Assembly: GCA_010015655.1 (NCBI GenBank)
Contig: ML976722.1
Span: 1 to 64,000 of the forward strand
Origin: Bimuria novae-zelandiae CBS 107.79
Lineage: Eukaryota > Ascomycota > Dothideomycetes > Pleosporales > Didymosphaeriaceae
DNA length: 64,000 nucleotides
Direction: 5' to 3'
The notes below the pieces were generated by a model that was not told the origin of the DNA, searched no databases, and worked only from the letters and a program-made list of their open reading frames with translations. Shown one piece after another: positions 45,601-56,068 of the stretch. The stretch's first letter is position 1. The number at the start of each line of letters is the position of its first letter. The translations under genes and the position numbers were made by a program.

Positions 45601-46293
45601 GTCGTCACCTATATAAGTGCGACATAGATAACTACCTTTATAAAGTCTTTTTTAACTAAGTCTAGCCTTTAAAGCTTTAAGACTTAATTAGTCCCTACTT
45701 CTATAGCTATATAATTATACTTAAATAGCTATATAGCCTATAATCTAGCTATTTTTATTAGTTTAAAAGCTTTTTAGTATCTTGCCCTCGCTCGTCGATA
45801 TTTATTTTAATAATTAACCCTAACTATAATAATAAGATTATTAATCTATTACTTTATTATTTCTTTAAAAGTGTAATGGTTATTCTGCAGATATACAGAA
45901 ATCTTTAATTAGAGAAAGATAATTACCTTATTAAGGTCTACCTTTTCTTCTTAACAGGCTTAATCTATGATCTTGTAGATCTCGAACTGTCCTTTATAAT
46001 AGTCGCTATCATTCTTGTATGCTTTCGCACCTGCTAGTAATAGATAAGATAGTAATATTGGTACGTTATTTAGGTTCGCACTTATATAGACGGCGTTTAG
46101 CTAGTAGTTGCCTATTAATAGGGGCACTAGCATTGCGGGTTTCTACTTTGGTTTATCTATTAGCGCTAGATTAATAAAGCTCTAGACTTTTAGGAATTAT
46201 CATTTTATTTTAAGCTATTTAAGCTATAGTATATAATTTATATAGTTAGTTAGGATTATTATAGGATTTCTAAGGGTTAATAGGGCCATCGTG
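42666..46293 (-). pseudogene. gag-pol remnant of copia D (gag to RT)
   Basis: Minus-strand gag starts near 46293 (MALLTLRNP). RT near 43030-43240 reads DVTNAFVYAKLDREIYMRMP then GYSRAGTVL and ALYGLRISPLLW, unmistakable copia RT. That 200-bp stretch is nearly free of stops, unlike its surroundings. The integrase between them is too degraded to place precisely. A solo LTR interrupts at 45162-45384. Confidence 0.75.
45162..45384. repeat. Solo-LTR-like insertion, 223 bp, inside copia D
   Basis: A GC-balanced island in AT-rich sequence starts TGTAATGAGGTAAGC and ends GCCTACCTCGTTACA, so the ends are an imperfect 15-bp inverted repeat with TG...CA termini. It has an internal tatatata and no coding capacity. 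No 5-bp duplication is visible. A solo LTR is the best guess; a short MITE is possible. Confidence 0.55.
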
Positions 46294-46304
46294 ATTAGTT
46301 AAGG

Positions 46305-46531
46305 TAGTAAAACTCTTAATTATTGAATTAGAGGGTAGTTTTTATAAAATAAAAATAATTATTAATTAATCTCTCTAGGTTCTCCTGTTGTAGGAGGTAG
46401 TATTTATATAACTATAAAGACATCCCTTGCTTTATTGTGGAATATATCTCTATAAGGGAGGAATGTAACTCATGCAAGGGAACAGGTGCGTCAGCCACCT
46501 TGAAGAATGCAAGAAACCATGTAATCGGACA
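46305..46531 (-). repeat. 5' LTR of copia D
   Basis: 227 bp, matched to 39915-40141. Less mutated towards its right end (TGCAAGGGAACAGGTGCG kept). Confidence 0.75.
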
Positions 46532-46976
46532 CTTATCTAAAAATTAAATTATTCTAAAATTAAAATATTCGGACCTACATTAATTCCCTTATATTATATA
46601 ATAGATTACTAGTACTTTTACTTATAAGAAACTTTCTCTTAAACTTTTCTCTATACCTTATATTTCCTCACAATAGCTCCATAATTTTTAAGACTCGAAT
46701 ACGAAGTTGACTTACTTTTAATGGCTAATACCCCTATTTTACTATTATTTCTACTCTTAGTAAAACCTAAAAAGCTATTTATAATACTATACAACGTATT
46801 AAAGCGAAGGAAAAAAAACTCTCTTAATATTAAAAAAGTTAAAAGAGGAAGAATAACAAAGGATTCTTTAAAAGAAAAAAGAATTATTAATAAGGCTTTC
46901 ACTAAAGACCCTAAAACGCTAAATAAATTTTTTTAGCTAAAAATAGTCTTAATATTTCTAAAAGAAGTTTATAAAG

Positions 46977-46981
<5 letters not shown>

Positions 46982-47008
<27 letters not shown>
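46982..47008 (+). repeat. Poly(A) run of 27 nt
   Basis: An uninterrupted A homopolymer within the Tc1 transposase remnant, where Lys/Arg codons would be expected. It may be expanded by slippage or be an assembly artefact. Confidence 0.8.
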
Positions 47009-47010
<2 letters not shown>

Positions 47011-47080
47011 GAGGATTATACTATTAAAATAAGCTCTAAAAAAGCTAAAACTAGACTTAGTTTTACTAAAGAATAACTAG

Positions 47081-47332
47081 GTATCACGAAGCGTGGGTCG
47101 AGAGCTAACGATAGCCTTGGATAGCACTCGACAGCGCATGACAGCATGCGACAGCGCATGATAGCACGCGACAGCGCTAGACCGGGCATGCCAGTGCTCG
47201 ACTAGCGCTGTCAGGGTTCTCATCCTACTTATCCTCCTCGCCCTAGCCCTTCTTTCCTCCCTTAAGGGATCGCCTTAGTACTGTTGATAGATTGAGTGAC
47301 CCGCAGTCGGGGCCATTTTTACACTAGGACAT
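47081..47332. mobile_element. 252-bp non-autonomous insertion (SINE-like or small TE) with direct repeats
   Basis: A GC-rich island splits the Tc1 transposase just before its first catalytic Asp region. It is flanked by actag at 47076-47080 and 47333-47337 (actagg if one more base is counted), like a target duplication. It contains diverged direct repeats of about 10-20 bp (gacagcgcatgacagcatgc region, 47129-47185) and ends with a T-rich tail (gccattttta). No clear RNA polymerase III boxes are seen, so the SINE label is tentative. Confidence 0.6.
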
Positions 47333-47834
47333 AAAGAAAACATAAATCTTAATAAGATTATATTTTCTAATGAATTAGCAATCCAGAGAAGACACGGTTC
47401 TAGGATATATATTTATAGAAAAAGGAAAAATAAGCGAGTTAGAGATAAATTAATTTTTACTAAAACTATAAGTACCTTATATTAACTTTTCTTTATCTAA
47501 AATTATGGAACGGAAAATTTAATATTTTTCTATAATTTAAGTTTTTTAATCACTATTAAACTAACTTAATTATAGGCCGAAATATAACTATTTAAGTTTA
47601 GAATTCTATTTAGATAGGCGAAAGATCTGTATTAGTTATTATGAAAACGCTAAATTTAATAATAAACTTTAATAATTAAGATTATATAAGAAAAGTATAA
47701 AATCCTGTTGTTGAACGGCATATAAAGAGAGGTAAGTTAGTTACTTTTTTTTTATTCTGTTAAATAATAACTTATTATATATTTATGTATATCAAATTAT
47801 AACTTTCTTATATAAATATATATACTAATAGCTA

Positions 47835-49667
47835 TAACGTACCCCACAGGCGAGTCGCCCACTTTTGCCAAGACCCCACCAAAACCACACCCATTATGGC
47901 ACAAAATGGCGCGAATTGGCTCTATTTAATATAAAATTATATAAAATACTACTTAGAGTTAACTTCTACAGCCTCCTTACATGTTCGCTCGTTATACCCA
48001 GCTTATTAGCATAGTCTACAGCGTCTTTAAAATAGTTTGCCTACCTTAGCGCGCACCTGCTTCTTTGCCTTCTTCCTATTACTATGCGCCCTAAAGTCCC
48101 CTAGAGCACTTAGACAAGCGTCGTTATTACTTATTAAGGTCCCTTCTGCCTAGATCTGCTTTCTTTTATATAATTTACGTCGTGTGGTAGCCTTATTTAC
48201 TACCTTAAGCTTAGCTATCTTTTATTGCGCTAACACTAGCTTATACGTAATAATTACTGCCCCCTTTAAGACCTTTTTAAACGCCTTAACTATAGATGTT
48301 AGTAAGCTATTTATATGTCTTTAAATTCTTAACTTTACAAGTATTAATTATAACCCTAATTCTAGGGCATTACTAGGGGTTTATAACTGCTAAGGACTAT
48401 TACTAGGTAGTAGTAGTAATAGAGTGCGTAACTTTATATTAAGGCATAATATAACCTGTTCTAGCGTAAATAGAACTAATCTAGCGCCTTAGAACCCTCC
48501 TTAGATATTACTAAGAGTAATTACCACATTAAAGGCGCGCTTAAAGTAGAGTAGGAACTCTAGTTTAGTGATATGCGTAATGTAGTTCCTTATAAGCTAT
48601 TTAGCTTAGCGCCTATACGCCTTCTTTAGCGGCGCAAAACACCTAATATTAAGTAGCTATAGGAGGTGCGATGAGTGTAGAAGTATATAGAGAGTAATAA
48701 TCCTGTTATTCTTACAGTATTGCTAGAATTTAAGCAAGTTGTGACTCTTATAGCCATTAATAATAAGTAATTAGTAGCTACTAATTACCTTCCTCTTTAT
48801 ATGCTTATTAAAGTGCCTTAACTAGTTAAGACTAAGCTTATTAGTTATTTAGCCGTTCTTAGAGACTGTAATAACCTAATTATAGGGTAGATTACCTAAT
48901 TTATACTAGCATAATAGATGTTGGCGCGCTTTTATAATAATAAAGGGCGGGATTGCCTATCCTTTAGTATTAATACCTTAGATAAGCGTTGTCTACTCCT
49001 AATTACCTTATTAAACTAACTTAGGTTGTCCTTATTTCTCTAAAGCCGTAACGACTAGTGCGGTAGATATCTAGCCCATTATAAAGCCTGCCTTATTAAA
49101 GTTATATGTGTTATTATCCTGGATACCATACTTGGCTTTAATATTGGCTACCAGATCGAACCAGCCCTGTATTAACCTAGAATCCTCACAAAAAGCTCTT
49201 TTATAGTCATACTTGCGATTAAACTTTGTTGTGAGCTTATCCTAGCGCTTTACGAACGTACTAGGCTAGTTTATACTAACTTAGTCTAAATTGCGCTTAG
49301 CGCGTAAAGAATTAGCTATATTAGCTATAGCTGCAAGCTAAGGGGGAAATCCTCGCGTAACTAGGTTAAGTATATACTTAATAATTACTTTCTCTTTATT
49401 CTAGTCTAGATTCTGTAAGTTAGGTATAGTATTAACGCGTAAAGGTTATCCGGCGCGTTAATTACCTAGTGTCATTTAAGGTATCCTATAGATAGCTATA
49501 GCGCGTTAAATTAAGAGAGTTATGTCTTATTTAATAGCTTAAAGCGCAAGCTATACTTAAGCTTCCTTTAAAGTACCTAACTAGGATTATTAGGCTAGCA
49601 TAAGTGTAGAGATAGTATTTTAATGGGGTCTTGGCAAAAGTGGGCGACTCGCCTGTGGGGTACGTTA
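47835..49667 (-). mobile_element. pogo/Fot1-like DNA transposon 3 (Tan1/Fot type), 1.83 kb, inside the Tc1 element
   Basis: Inverted repeats of about 46 bp (taacgtaccccacaggcgag then tcgcccacttttgccaagac) bound the element with a perfect TA duplication (47833-47834 and 49668-49669). The TIRs are not RIPed although the interior is. The transposase is on the minus strand. Confidence 0.93.
47990..49560 (-). pseudogene. pogo-type (Tan1/Fot-like) transposase remnant
   Basis: Minus-strand reading shows NLVTRGFPP, then a CENP-B-like second HTH region (TKFNRKYDYKRAFCEDSRLI), then QGWFDLVANIKAKYGIQDNN, YNFNKAGFIMG (family YNFDETGF) and ALEKGQPKLV. This order is typical of fungal Tan1/Fot1 transposases. 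The first catalytic Asp-Glu reads Asn-Lys, both RIP-type changes. Stops are frequent. The C-terminal part towards 48000 is not readable in detail. Confidence 0.85.
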
Positions 49668-50387
49668 TAGGATGGCAATTTTAATAAAATAACGCCGAAA
49701 TCCCTAAAACAAAAGAGGGTTTAAGGTTTTTTAAAAGATATAAAATTAAACTTTATTCTTACCCCCCTTAATTACCGGACCTAAATCCTATCGAAAACAT
49801 CTAGAGTCTACTAAAGGATAGACTTGTTAAAAGATATAGGGGTAATTTAGGCTATAGAAATAACGACGAAAGTATAAAGGCTTTTATAAGAGTTATTAAA
49901 GAAGAGTGGAATAATATACCCTAAGAGGCTATATATAATTGCACATTATTTATACCTAAGTATTATAAGGACGTTATAGACGCTAAGAAACAGTATACTA
50001 GGTACTAGTTTAGTAATAATACTATCTTATTATTAAAAATATTAAATTTTATGCTTTATAAATCTTTTATTAAATACGACAACATTTAAGTAAGAAATAA
50101 ATAAATACTAAAAATCCGTATGTATAGAGAAAAGTCACTAAACTTAATCATGTATTTAAAAAAAAGTTATAAGTAGTTATATAGGGATTAAAATTAACTT
50201 TTTAAATTACTAAACTACTACAGCTTTTTCTTGCTTACTAAGCAAAAGGTGGGTTTTTAAATTTAATATCCTATATTTTCTCTTTTAAACTATATTTCAT
50301 TCTTAACGATAAACTAAGAACTGACTTAGTTATAGACTTTTAAAATATACTACTTCTAAGAGTACTCTTTTTTTTGTCACCCTACTG

Positions 50388-50590
50388 TACTTAAAAAGTT
50401 AATTAAAGTTTATATAAATATATAAATTAATACTGGCTTAGCTAGTTAAGTAAACTAAATATAAGTGCTATATAAAATTAGTCTCTAAAATTATACTTTT
50501 AGTAGTAGATACCTACCTTAGTATATAGTATAGTTATTTAGATCTTTAAATGTCCTATAATAATACTACTAGATGTAGGATCTGTAATTT
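50388..50590. other. AT-rich flank of the Tc1 element
   Basis: No gene recognised. It is the presumed continuation of the pre-insertion sequence left of 39650. Confidence 0.35.
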
Positions 50591-52306
50591 TCGGCGGCTA
50601 CTCTAGCCGTTGGGAGTCAATCGCCGCGCACTCGACGGTCGCTCTTCACGCGCGGCAGGCTTACAAGCGCATGGCTTCACATTCAGGCACCAAACAACGA
50701 CAACAGGCGGAACACTCGGACAGGCGCGAAGCAATTGCGGTCGAGCTTATCCGGGACCTGGCGCTTGCACGCAGTTGGGTGGACCCCTCCTCTGGCTGCA
50801 TGAGCGGATGGACGAGGGCGAGCACGAAAAAGGTTCTAGCCTCGCCGTCTCGAGCAGGTCGGTTATTGAAGCTCGCACCGCGGCGTCCAATTCGCAATCG
50901 GAGTCGTGGGCCAGTGGCCCTGCAACACCGAACACTCCCCTGCGGCTTATTGTTGGATCGCCTCGACCTTAATGGTAGCATTGAGCATGCGCGAAGCAGA
51001 GCGGACCGCAGCAGCCGCTTGAGGCATGAATGACTTGCATGTGGGCGAGCAGCACAGCCAGCACGGCAATTCCAAAGCTTCTCCCACTTTGCGATGGCAC
51101 ACCCCACGACAGCAGTGAGGAGGTGGCGTGGCCCTAGCGCACCCTCATGCACAGACAGAGGGAGAATGGGGCCGATCGCGATTGCGACAGGTGGGCGGGG
51201 AGGTTCCAGAGCGCTCAGAGACATGCCCATGCGGCACGTCGCCAGCAAGAGGATGCGCGCAGCAAACGGTGGGAGTTCTGCTTTCCTGCACAGAGCAGGT
51301 GTTCCTCGCGAGTCGATCGCGATGCTGCTCTCAGCCCTTCGCAGCAGTGATTGTTCGCGCCATTACGAGTCCGCTGGGGTCCCGCAGGTGATCTCCAGCA
51401 GCGCCGCTCAGACCCCACAGCCTGCGATCGGCATGTCCCCAAAGCGGACGGCATTATCTGGCGGCGCTCGAATCACAGCAAGCACCTGTATCGAGGGACG
51501 TGGTCTAGCGGCACACCTGCGTCTCTGTTCAGGAACCTGTGCAGGCGCAGGGCGACGGCTGTTCCTGACGACGACGAGAGCAGCAGCAGCGAAGCTCGAG
51601 GGCAAGAGTTCCTTGGTCGAGCAAACCCGCCGACGCATGTCATGATGCGCAGAAACACCGGCTCATCGTGGCAACCAGTCGCGGCCCATAATAGCAACAC
51701 GCCGGATCCTGGCCTGTTTCTCCAGCCACAATGCCCGGTACAGTACCTCGTACGCACTGCCCATGTTCGCGCCCGGCCCTATCATGGTCACGCTGGGCTA
51801 GCCGCTTACTGCGCGACAGCTGACCAAGAGCAGCACCAGATGGTTCAACGACCTCGTGCTCTCTTGCAATAAATAATTCCGTGCCAGCTGCTGCAGCACA
51901 TCCCTACCCTCCACATATACCTTATCCTTAACGTCTTTTGTTTGAGCTGCTGTGCCATTCCGCTGAGCTGGTCGCCGTCGGAGTTCCTGAAGACACACCT
52001 GCATGAAACGATCCGGCCAGCGTGTAACGCAATATCGAAGAGGGGTCCACATTCCACATAATTTTGTGAACAGACAACCGACTGCACAACTCCACTCCCA
52101 CAACTATTGATAGCTGCTTGCCCTCCAGCTTTACTCCTCCACACTCTTACTTTCCCACACCACAGCCGATCGCATCGGCGTAGGTTGCGTTCACCTCCGC
52201 TCAACTCCAACAGGCTCCGATCCCCGGGGTTGTGTTACTTTTTGGTTCGACAGCTCGCTTGCCCTAACGAACAAAGAAGGCCGGTGCAGTAGTGGCCCAG
52301 CGCACC
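50591..52306. other. GC-rich 1.7-kb region upstream of the C2H2 gene, no coding call
   Basis: Composition switches abruptly from AT-rich to GC-rich at about 50590. Open frames of 60-195 codons occur on both strands and overlap one another, which is expected by chance in GC-rich DNA. None has a recognisable domain or convincing splice pattern. Likely promoter and long 5' leader of the regulator at 52307. A lineage-specific gene cannot be excluded. Confidence 0.4.
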
Positions 52307-53808
52307 ATGACTGTCCTCAAGGCACGTAATTCCTTTCATAGCATCCCTCGCTGCAATTGCTTGCTAACACTCCTCTCCCTCACAGGAACCCATCGCTGTC
52401 CGCCCAACCAGCCAACACCGGCATTCGAGCTCCATGGCTGGCTCGCTTCCCAAATCGCGTCCGCACTCACACTCAATATCTGCTGCGTCATTGAACCCGG
52501 CACACCGCGTTACCCGTCGGAAGAGCATGACCTCCCCCGCTGCCAGCAACATTGCAGCCATTGAGGCGGCAGCCAAGGGCATGTCCGGGGCGCCGCTCGA
52601 AACACAGCGACGGTCCTCGAAGCCTGCAGCGCAATTCCGGGGGCCTCAACTGAGCATGATACCGTCCATGGCTTCCAGCGTCCCAAGCAATGGCTCTGCG
52701 TTTGGCCCTGCCAGCTACGGTGCGCCAGCCAAGACTGAAGCGATCGCAGACGGACCGCCGCTCGCTTCGATGCCAGAGCACGAAAAAGGAAACTCCAAGT
52801 CTAGGATACGTCGTGCGAGCGAGGGCTCCCGCTTGTCCAAAAGCGAGGGCAAGCGCACAAGTGGTAGCGAATTGAGGTGTGAAAAATGTGGAAAGGGATA
52901 CAAGCACAGCAGCTGTCTCACCAAACATCTGTCAGTCGCCCCAAGTAAATTATCCTCTCACACACTTTCACGGCTCAAAACGAATGCCCTTCTACTCACG
53001 CGGGACGATCCAGGTTGCTTGAAGAATTGCGTTGACTTTATGATCTAGTTGGGAGCACACACCGGAATGGCAGTACACGTCCAAGCTGCTCATTTCCAAG
53101 CACCAGCAGGTGCAGCTACTCGAGGCAGCCTCCGTGCTCATCGCTATGAACACCGAGGGCAATGACAGCGACCATTCGTCACCTTCGCCTCCAGCTTCTG
53201 GTTCTGACATGCGTGACGATTTGAGTTCCGCGGACACTACCCCACCCCCGCAACTAGACGATCACGCCGTAGGATCTTTTCCCCGCGGACCCTACAGCAG
53301 CCGCTCGACCAAGCGTTACTCTGCCAACAGTTCCGCCTACAGCCAGTCTTATCAATCGACCGTGTTCTCTGAGAGTGGGCATAATGGCCACTACCGCCAT
53401 TGGAGCAATGTGTCCGATCGACCCACCACCTCTGGTACCTCGGTCGCTGGATCATATCGCGATGACGAGAATGATCAGGCAGATCTTGCCGCTGCTGTCG
53501 GTCTGCTGAGCTGCTCGTACGGAACGCCCAAATCTGGCCCCGTCGCGTTGCCTCCCGATGTTCCGCCGGTGCCGCCGCTCCCAGCGAAGTTCCTGGATTA
53601 TGGCAATGGTCTCTCGATGTCGGGCAACACCACGGTGACTCCGCAGCAGTCGAGCTTGCGCAGCATCCACCGCTTCCACAATGAGAAAGACGTCGATATG
53701 GATGAGGAAAACTTTGCGGATGAGGACGACTTCCGCAACTCGAATTCTCGTAGCCGCGGTCGCGCAGACGAGGACGACGATGCCTTCTTCGGCAGGATGG
53801 AGGAATAA
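52307..53808 (+). CDS. C2H2 zinc-finger protein, probable transcriptional regulator, 439 aa
   Basis: Exons 52307-52321, 52386-52930 and 53049-53808 give 440 in-frame codons. Intron 1 (64 nt) would use a GC donor (AAG|GCACGT) and CAG acceptor; the nearby GT at 52326 breaks the frame. If this is wrong, translation starts at 52434. Intron 2 (118 nt, GTCAGT donor) splits the zinc finger between its two histidines. The finger is C-x2-C-x12-H-x3-H (CEKCGKGYKHSSCLTKH, LWEH). The region after it, EWQYTSKLLISKHQQVQLLE, is strongly helical. The N-terminal half is Ser/Pro/Arg-rich and disordered; the C-terminus is acidic and Ser/Asp-rich (VDMDEENFADEDDF), perhaps an activation region. A nuclear location is expected. 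A single finger alone usually binds weakly, so partners or another role are possible. Confidence 0.85.
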
Positions 53809-53920
53809 TGGTCGCTTCGAGCACCAGCGCCTTCACGTCCGCCACGAATCCAACGATCTTGCGAGTTTCCAACCTTGCCACACCACAGCACACCATAATT
53901 TTGCCTTTCCTTTTTTTTTT

Positions 53921-53950
53921 NNNNNNNNNNNNNNNNNNNNNNNNNNNNNN
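53921..53950. other. Assembly gap (30 N) after a T homopolymer
   Basis: Thirty N follow a run of ten T in the 3' UTR of the C2H2 gene, probably an unresolved poly(T). No gene call depends on it. Confidence 0.98.
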
Positions 53951-54109
53951 CGTTCCGGCCTGTAACACAAACAAATAGCAATGTAGCGATCTATCTCCGC
54001 GGACACAACCAGCACCGCTTTCCGCAGCACCGATGAGAGGGTCGTCTTTCAACGTCGCATCCTCGAGGTTAAAGCTTCGGATCGTATCATCGGACTGGCT
54101 GTCGTACAA

Positions 54110-56068
54110 ACTCCTTGTATCGAGCGTCTTGCGTCGAGAGCCTCACCATATATCAATCACACCATGTAACCGGAGTTCCCTTTCTCTTTCACATTCCATA
54201 TTCTCTTGATATTTTCTGAACTTACCTTCAACTACCTATACAAACCCACCTATCACCTTAACGACACTCGATATTCTTTCTGGAGCGGGAGGGGCGGCTT
54301 GGTGACCTTTTTCTGGGGTGAGGGAGAGATGGGGAAGTTGGGTGTATGCGCTCGGCTGCGTGCGGAGAGGGGAGAGCATGTGATGGGTATGACATGACAT
54401 GTAGGAAATAAAGCGGGTGAACCACATTTTGGCTGTGTATGGTGACATGTGAAAGTGACACTCCCATCGAAACGAACTCACGCCCAAACTGCGCAGCGCA
54501 AGAAGTCGATGAAAGCGATGGAGTACGAAGAGGAAGCTGGGTTGCGGGGAGGAGGGACGCCGTCTTGATAACAGCGTTCGGACTGTGAGGGCAGGTAAGA
54601 CGGCCGAGCCGGCGTTGTCTGCTTGCCTAGCCGGCGTTGTCCGCTTGCCTAGCCGTCGTAACCCGTCTCGCGATACCTCCTCTTTTCATGAGTCTGAGAC
54701 TATCCTCGCTCATCGCTAAAATATTCTCCAAACTCTATCTCTTCACGATCACCCACCTGTTGCACGGCGCACGTTGTGCAAGATCGCCGATCGCTTGGCA
54801 AGATATAAAACATGAGGAGAGGAGAGGCAGGTGCTGCGGTGCGAGGGGATGTGGGTTTATATAGGGAGGGGGAGGAGGGTGGAGGGGATGGGGAAGGAGG
54901 GTGTATAAATGATGTGAGGTTTGTGTAAGATGGTGATCGGCGCGGTGACGACAGTGATCGTCGGTCACCTAAGATACCTCCCGTCCTGCGTTGCACGATA
55001 ACCGCCACGGGGTCTTTCACAGCGTTGCAATTTGGACTTCTCAGTGTTTTCGGGAGTTGTCGAGCAGGGTGCTAAAAGAGTTGGTCGTGATCGTGGTTGT
55101 GCTCGTTGGATTGGTGAGGAGGTGTAGAGATGGAGGGAGGATCTAGGTAGAGTTTGGAGGATCACGATGGATCAGATCTCTTATCATCATAGGAGGTATT
55201 ATGTCGTCCGACATCCACCTGGCAGCTAGTTCTTCCCCCAATCATCGGGAACGAATGCGCGCATCTGCACCTTGGTGAGTTATGGGTACGGAGGGGATTG
55301 CTGCATGTGGCATGGTTTTATTCTTCGTGGATATACTATACAAGTTAGGTGGTTTTGTGAAGATTGGGGCTTTGGGTAGGAGGGTGAAGGGATGGAGGTA
55401 TGGATAGTGGTGGACGCGTCTTTGGGCTTGTTGTGAGAAGACCGGGAAGATCTAGGAGGGAGAGTGAACAGGTTTGGATCAGCATCAGCTGTTGTTTCGC
55501 ACATCATCCCCAGGGGGACTCGGTGACTTACACATGCCATGGAATGACGCTACTGCGGCATTGGTGTCTCGGGATTAGTCTCTTGCTTTGGTGAAACTAG
55601 CATTCAGCGAGTTATATATATTTGCGTTCTACTATACTAGGTTTTGGCGTATTCCAGGTTGGTTCTCATACATATGTACCTAGGGTAGTTCTCATTGGCC
55701 AACAGGGGAACGAAGACCGGAGATCGAAAGTTAGGCAGGGAGCATTCATATGTAAAATCTTAAATCAATGATCACAACTGGTGTTCGGGAGTGCAGATGT
55801 AGTTTATCAACATCTGGGCGTATAGATTCGTTCGTCGATACCCCGTCTAGGTAGGTTAGCATACCATCCAGCCCAGGTATCCTCTCGCGAAAGACCCAGC
55901 TAAGGGGTACACACATTTTTTCCTTACCTGCTTAATTTTATCGAACGAAATAGCATATATGCATGCATCCATCTATAGTTTCATAAAAAGCGTCTGCTCA
56001 CGTGCGCACGTGAAAGCGTCAAGCGTATTGGGTTAGCGCAAGAACTTTGGGCGCATCCCTGTGCGTCG
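54110..56068. other. Long intergenic region, no gene supported
   Basis: Balanced composition, GA- and GT-rich stretches (54270-54420 and 54830-54930) and short overlapping ORFs without domains. It contains a 22-bp tandem repeat at 54607. Probably the regulatory sequence between the C2H2 gene and the gene at 56069. Confidence 0.4.
54607..54660 (+). repeat. 22-bp tandem repeat, 2.5 units
   Basis: Units agccggcgttgtctgcttgc + ct start at 54607 and 54629 with one difference, and a partial third begins at 54651. Confidence 0.8.

Larger units (their letters stand above)
39915..46531 (-). mobile_element. Ty1/copia element D inserted in the Tc1 element
   Basis: LTRs of 227 bp at 39915-40141 and 46305-46531 are colinear, differing mainly by transitions. 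On the minus strand the LTR begins TGTCCGATTA, as in copia B. Gag follows the right LTR, RT lies at about 43.0-43.3 kb and RNase H adjoins the left LTR, with pogo 2 and a solo LTR inserted inside. The 5-bp flanks do not match visibly, so the exact LTR ends are uncertain by a few bases. Confidence 0.8.
46560..50009 (+). pseudogene. Tc1/mariner transposase remnant, interrupted by two insertions
   Basis: The N-terminal part, open at 46721-46936, is Lys-rich and followed by degraded sequence including ALKKLKLDLVLLKNN. After the 252-bp insertion the catalytic start reads NKIIFSNELAIQRRHGSR (DE expected at NE). It is cut at 47834 by pogo 3. After 49668 the end reads LPDLNPIENI, the D-L-N-P-I-E-N signature before the last catalytic residue, then SLLKDRLVKRYRG and FIRVIKEEWNNIP, closing with TRY and a stop near 50009. 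It is DDE_3/Tc1 type and inactive. Confidence 0.85.
39650..50387 (+). mobile_element. Tc1/mariner transposon split by nested insertions
   Basis: Terminal inverted repeats of about 30 bp (cagtagggtgacaaaaaa then gagtactctta) lie at 39650 and, inverted, end at 50387. Both are directly flanked by TA (39648-39649 and 50388-50389), the Tc1/mariner target site. Removing copia D (39915-46531), the 252-bp insertion (47081-47332) and pogo 3 (47835-49667) leaves about 2.0 kb, a normal Tc1 size. A degraded transposase is on the plus strand. Confidence 0.9.

Noticed and set aside
39933..46536. Target-site duplication for copia D
   Set aside because: The 5-bp flanks do not match under either plausible LTR start, so none is claimed.
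1..50590. Giant Starship-type element as a frame for the transposon blocks
   Set aside because: No DUF3435/tyrosine-recombinase captain-like sequence was recognised, and the blocks are explained by ordinary LTR and TIR elements.
50661..51248. 195-codon open frame on the minus strand upstream of the C2H2 gene
   Set aside because: It overlaps equally long frames on the other strand in GC-rich DNA, has no recognisable domain and no supporting start or splice context.
53237..54109. 290-codon open frame on the minus strand
   Set aside because: It runs across the 30-N gap and is antisense to the C2H2 gene's last exon; a reverse-strand shadow.
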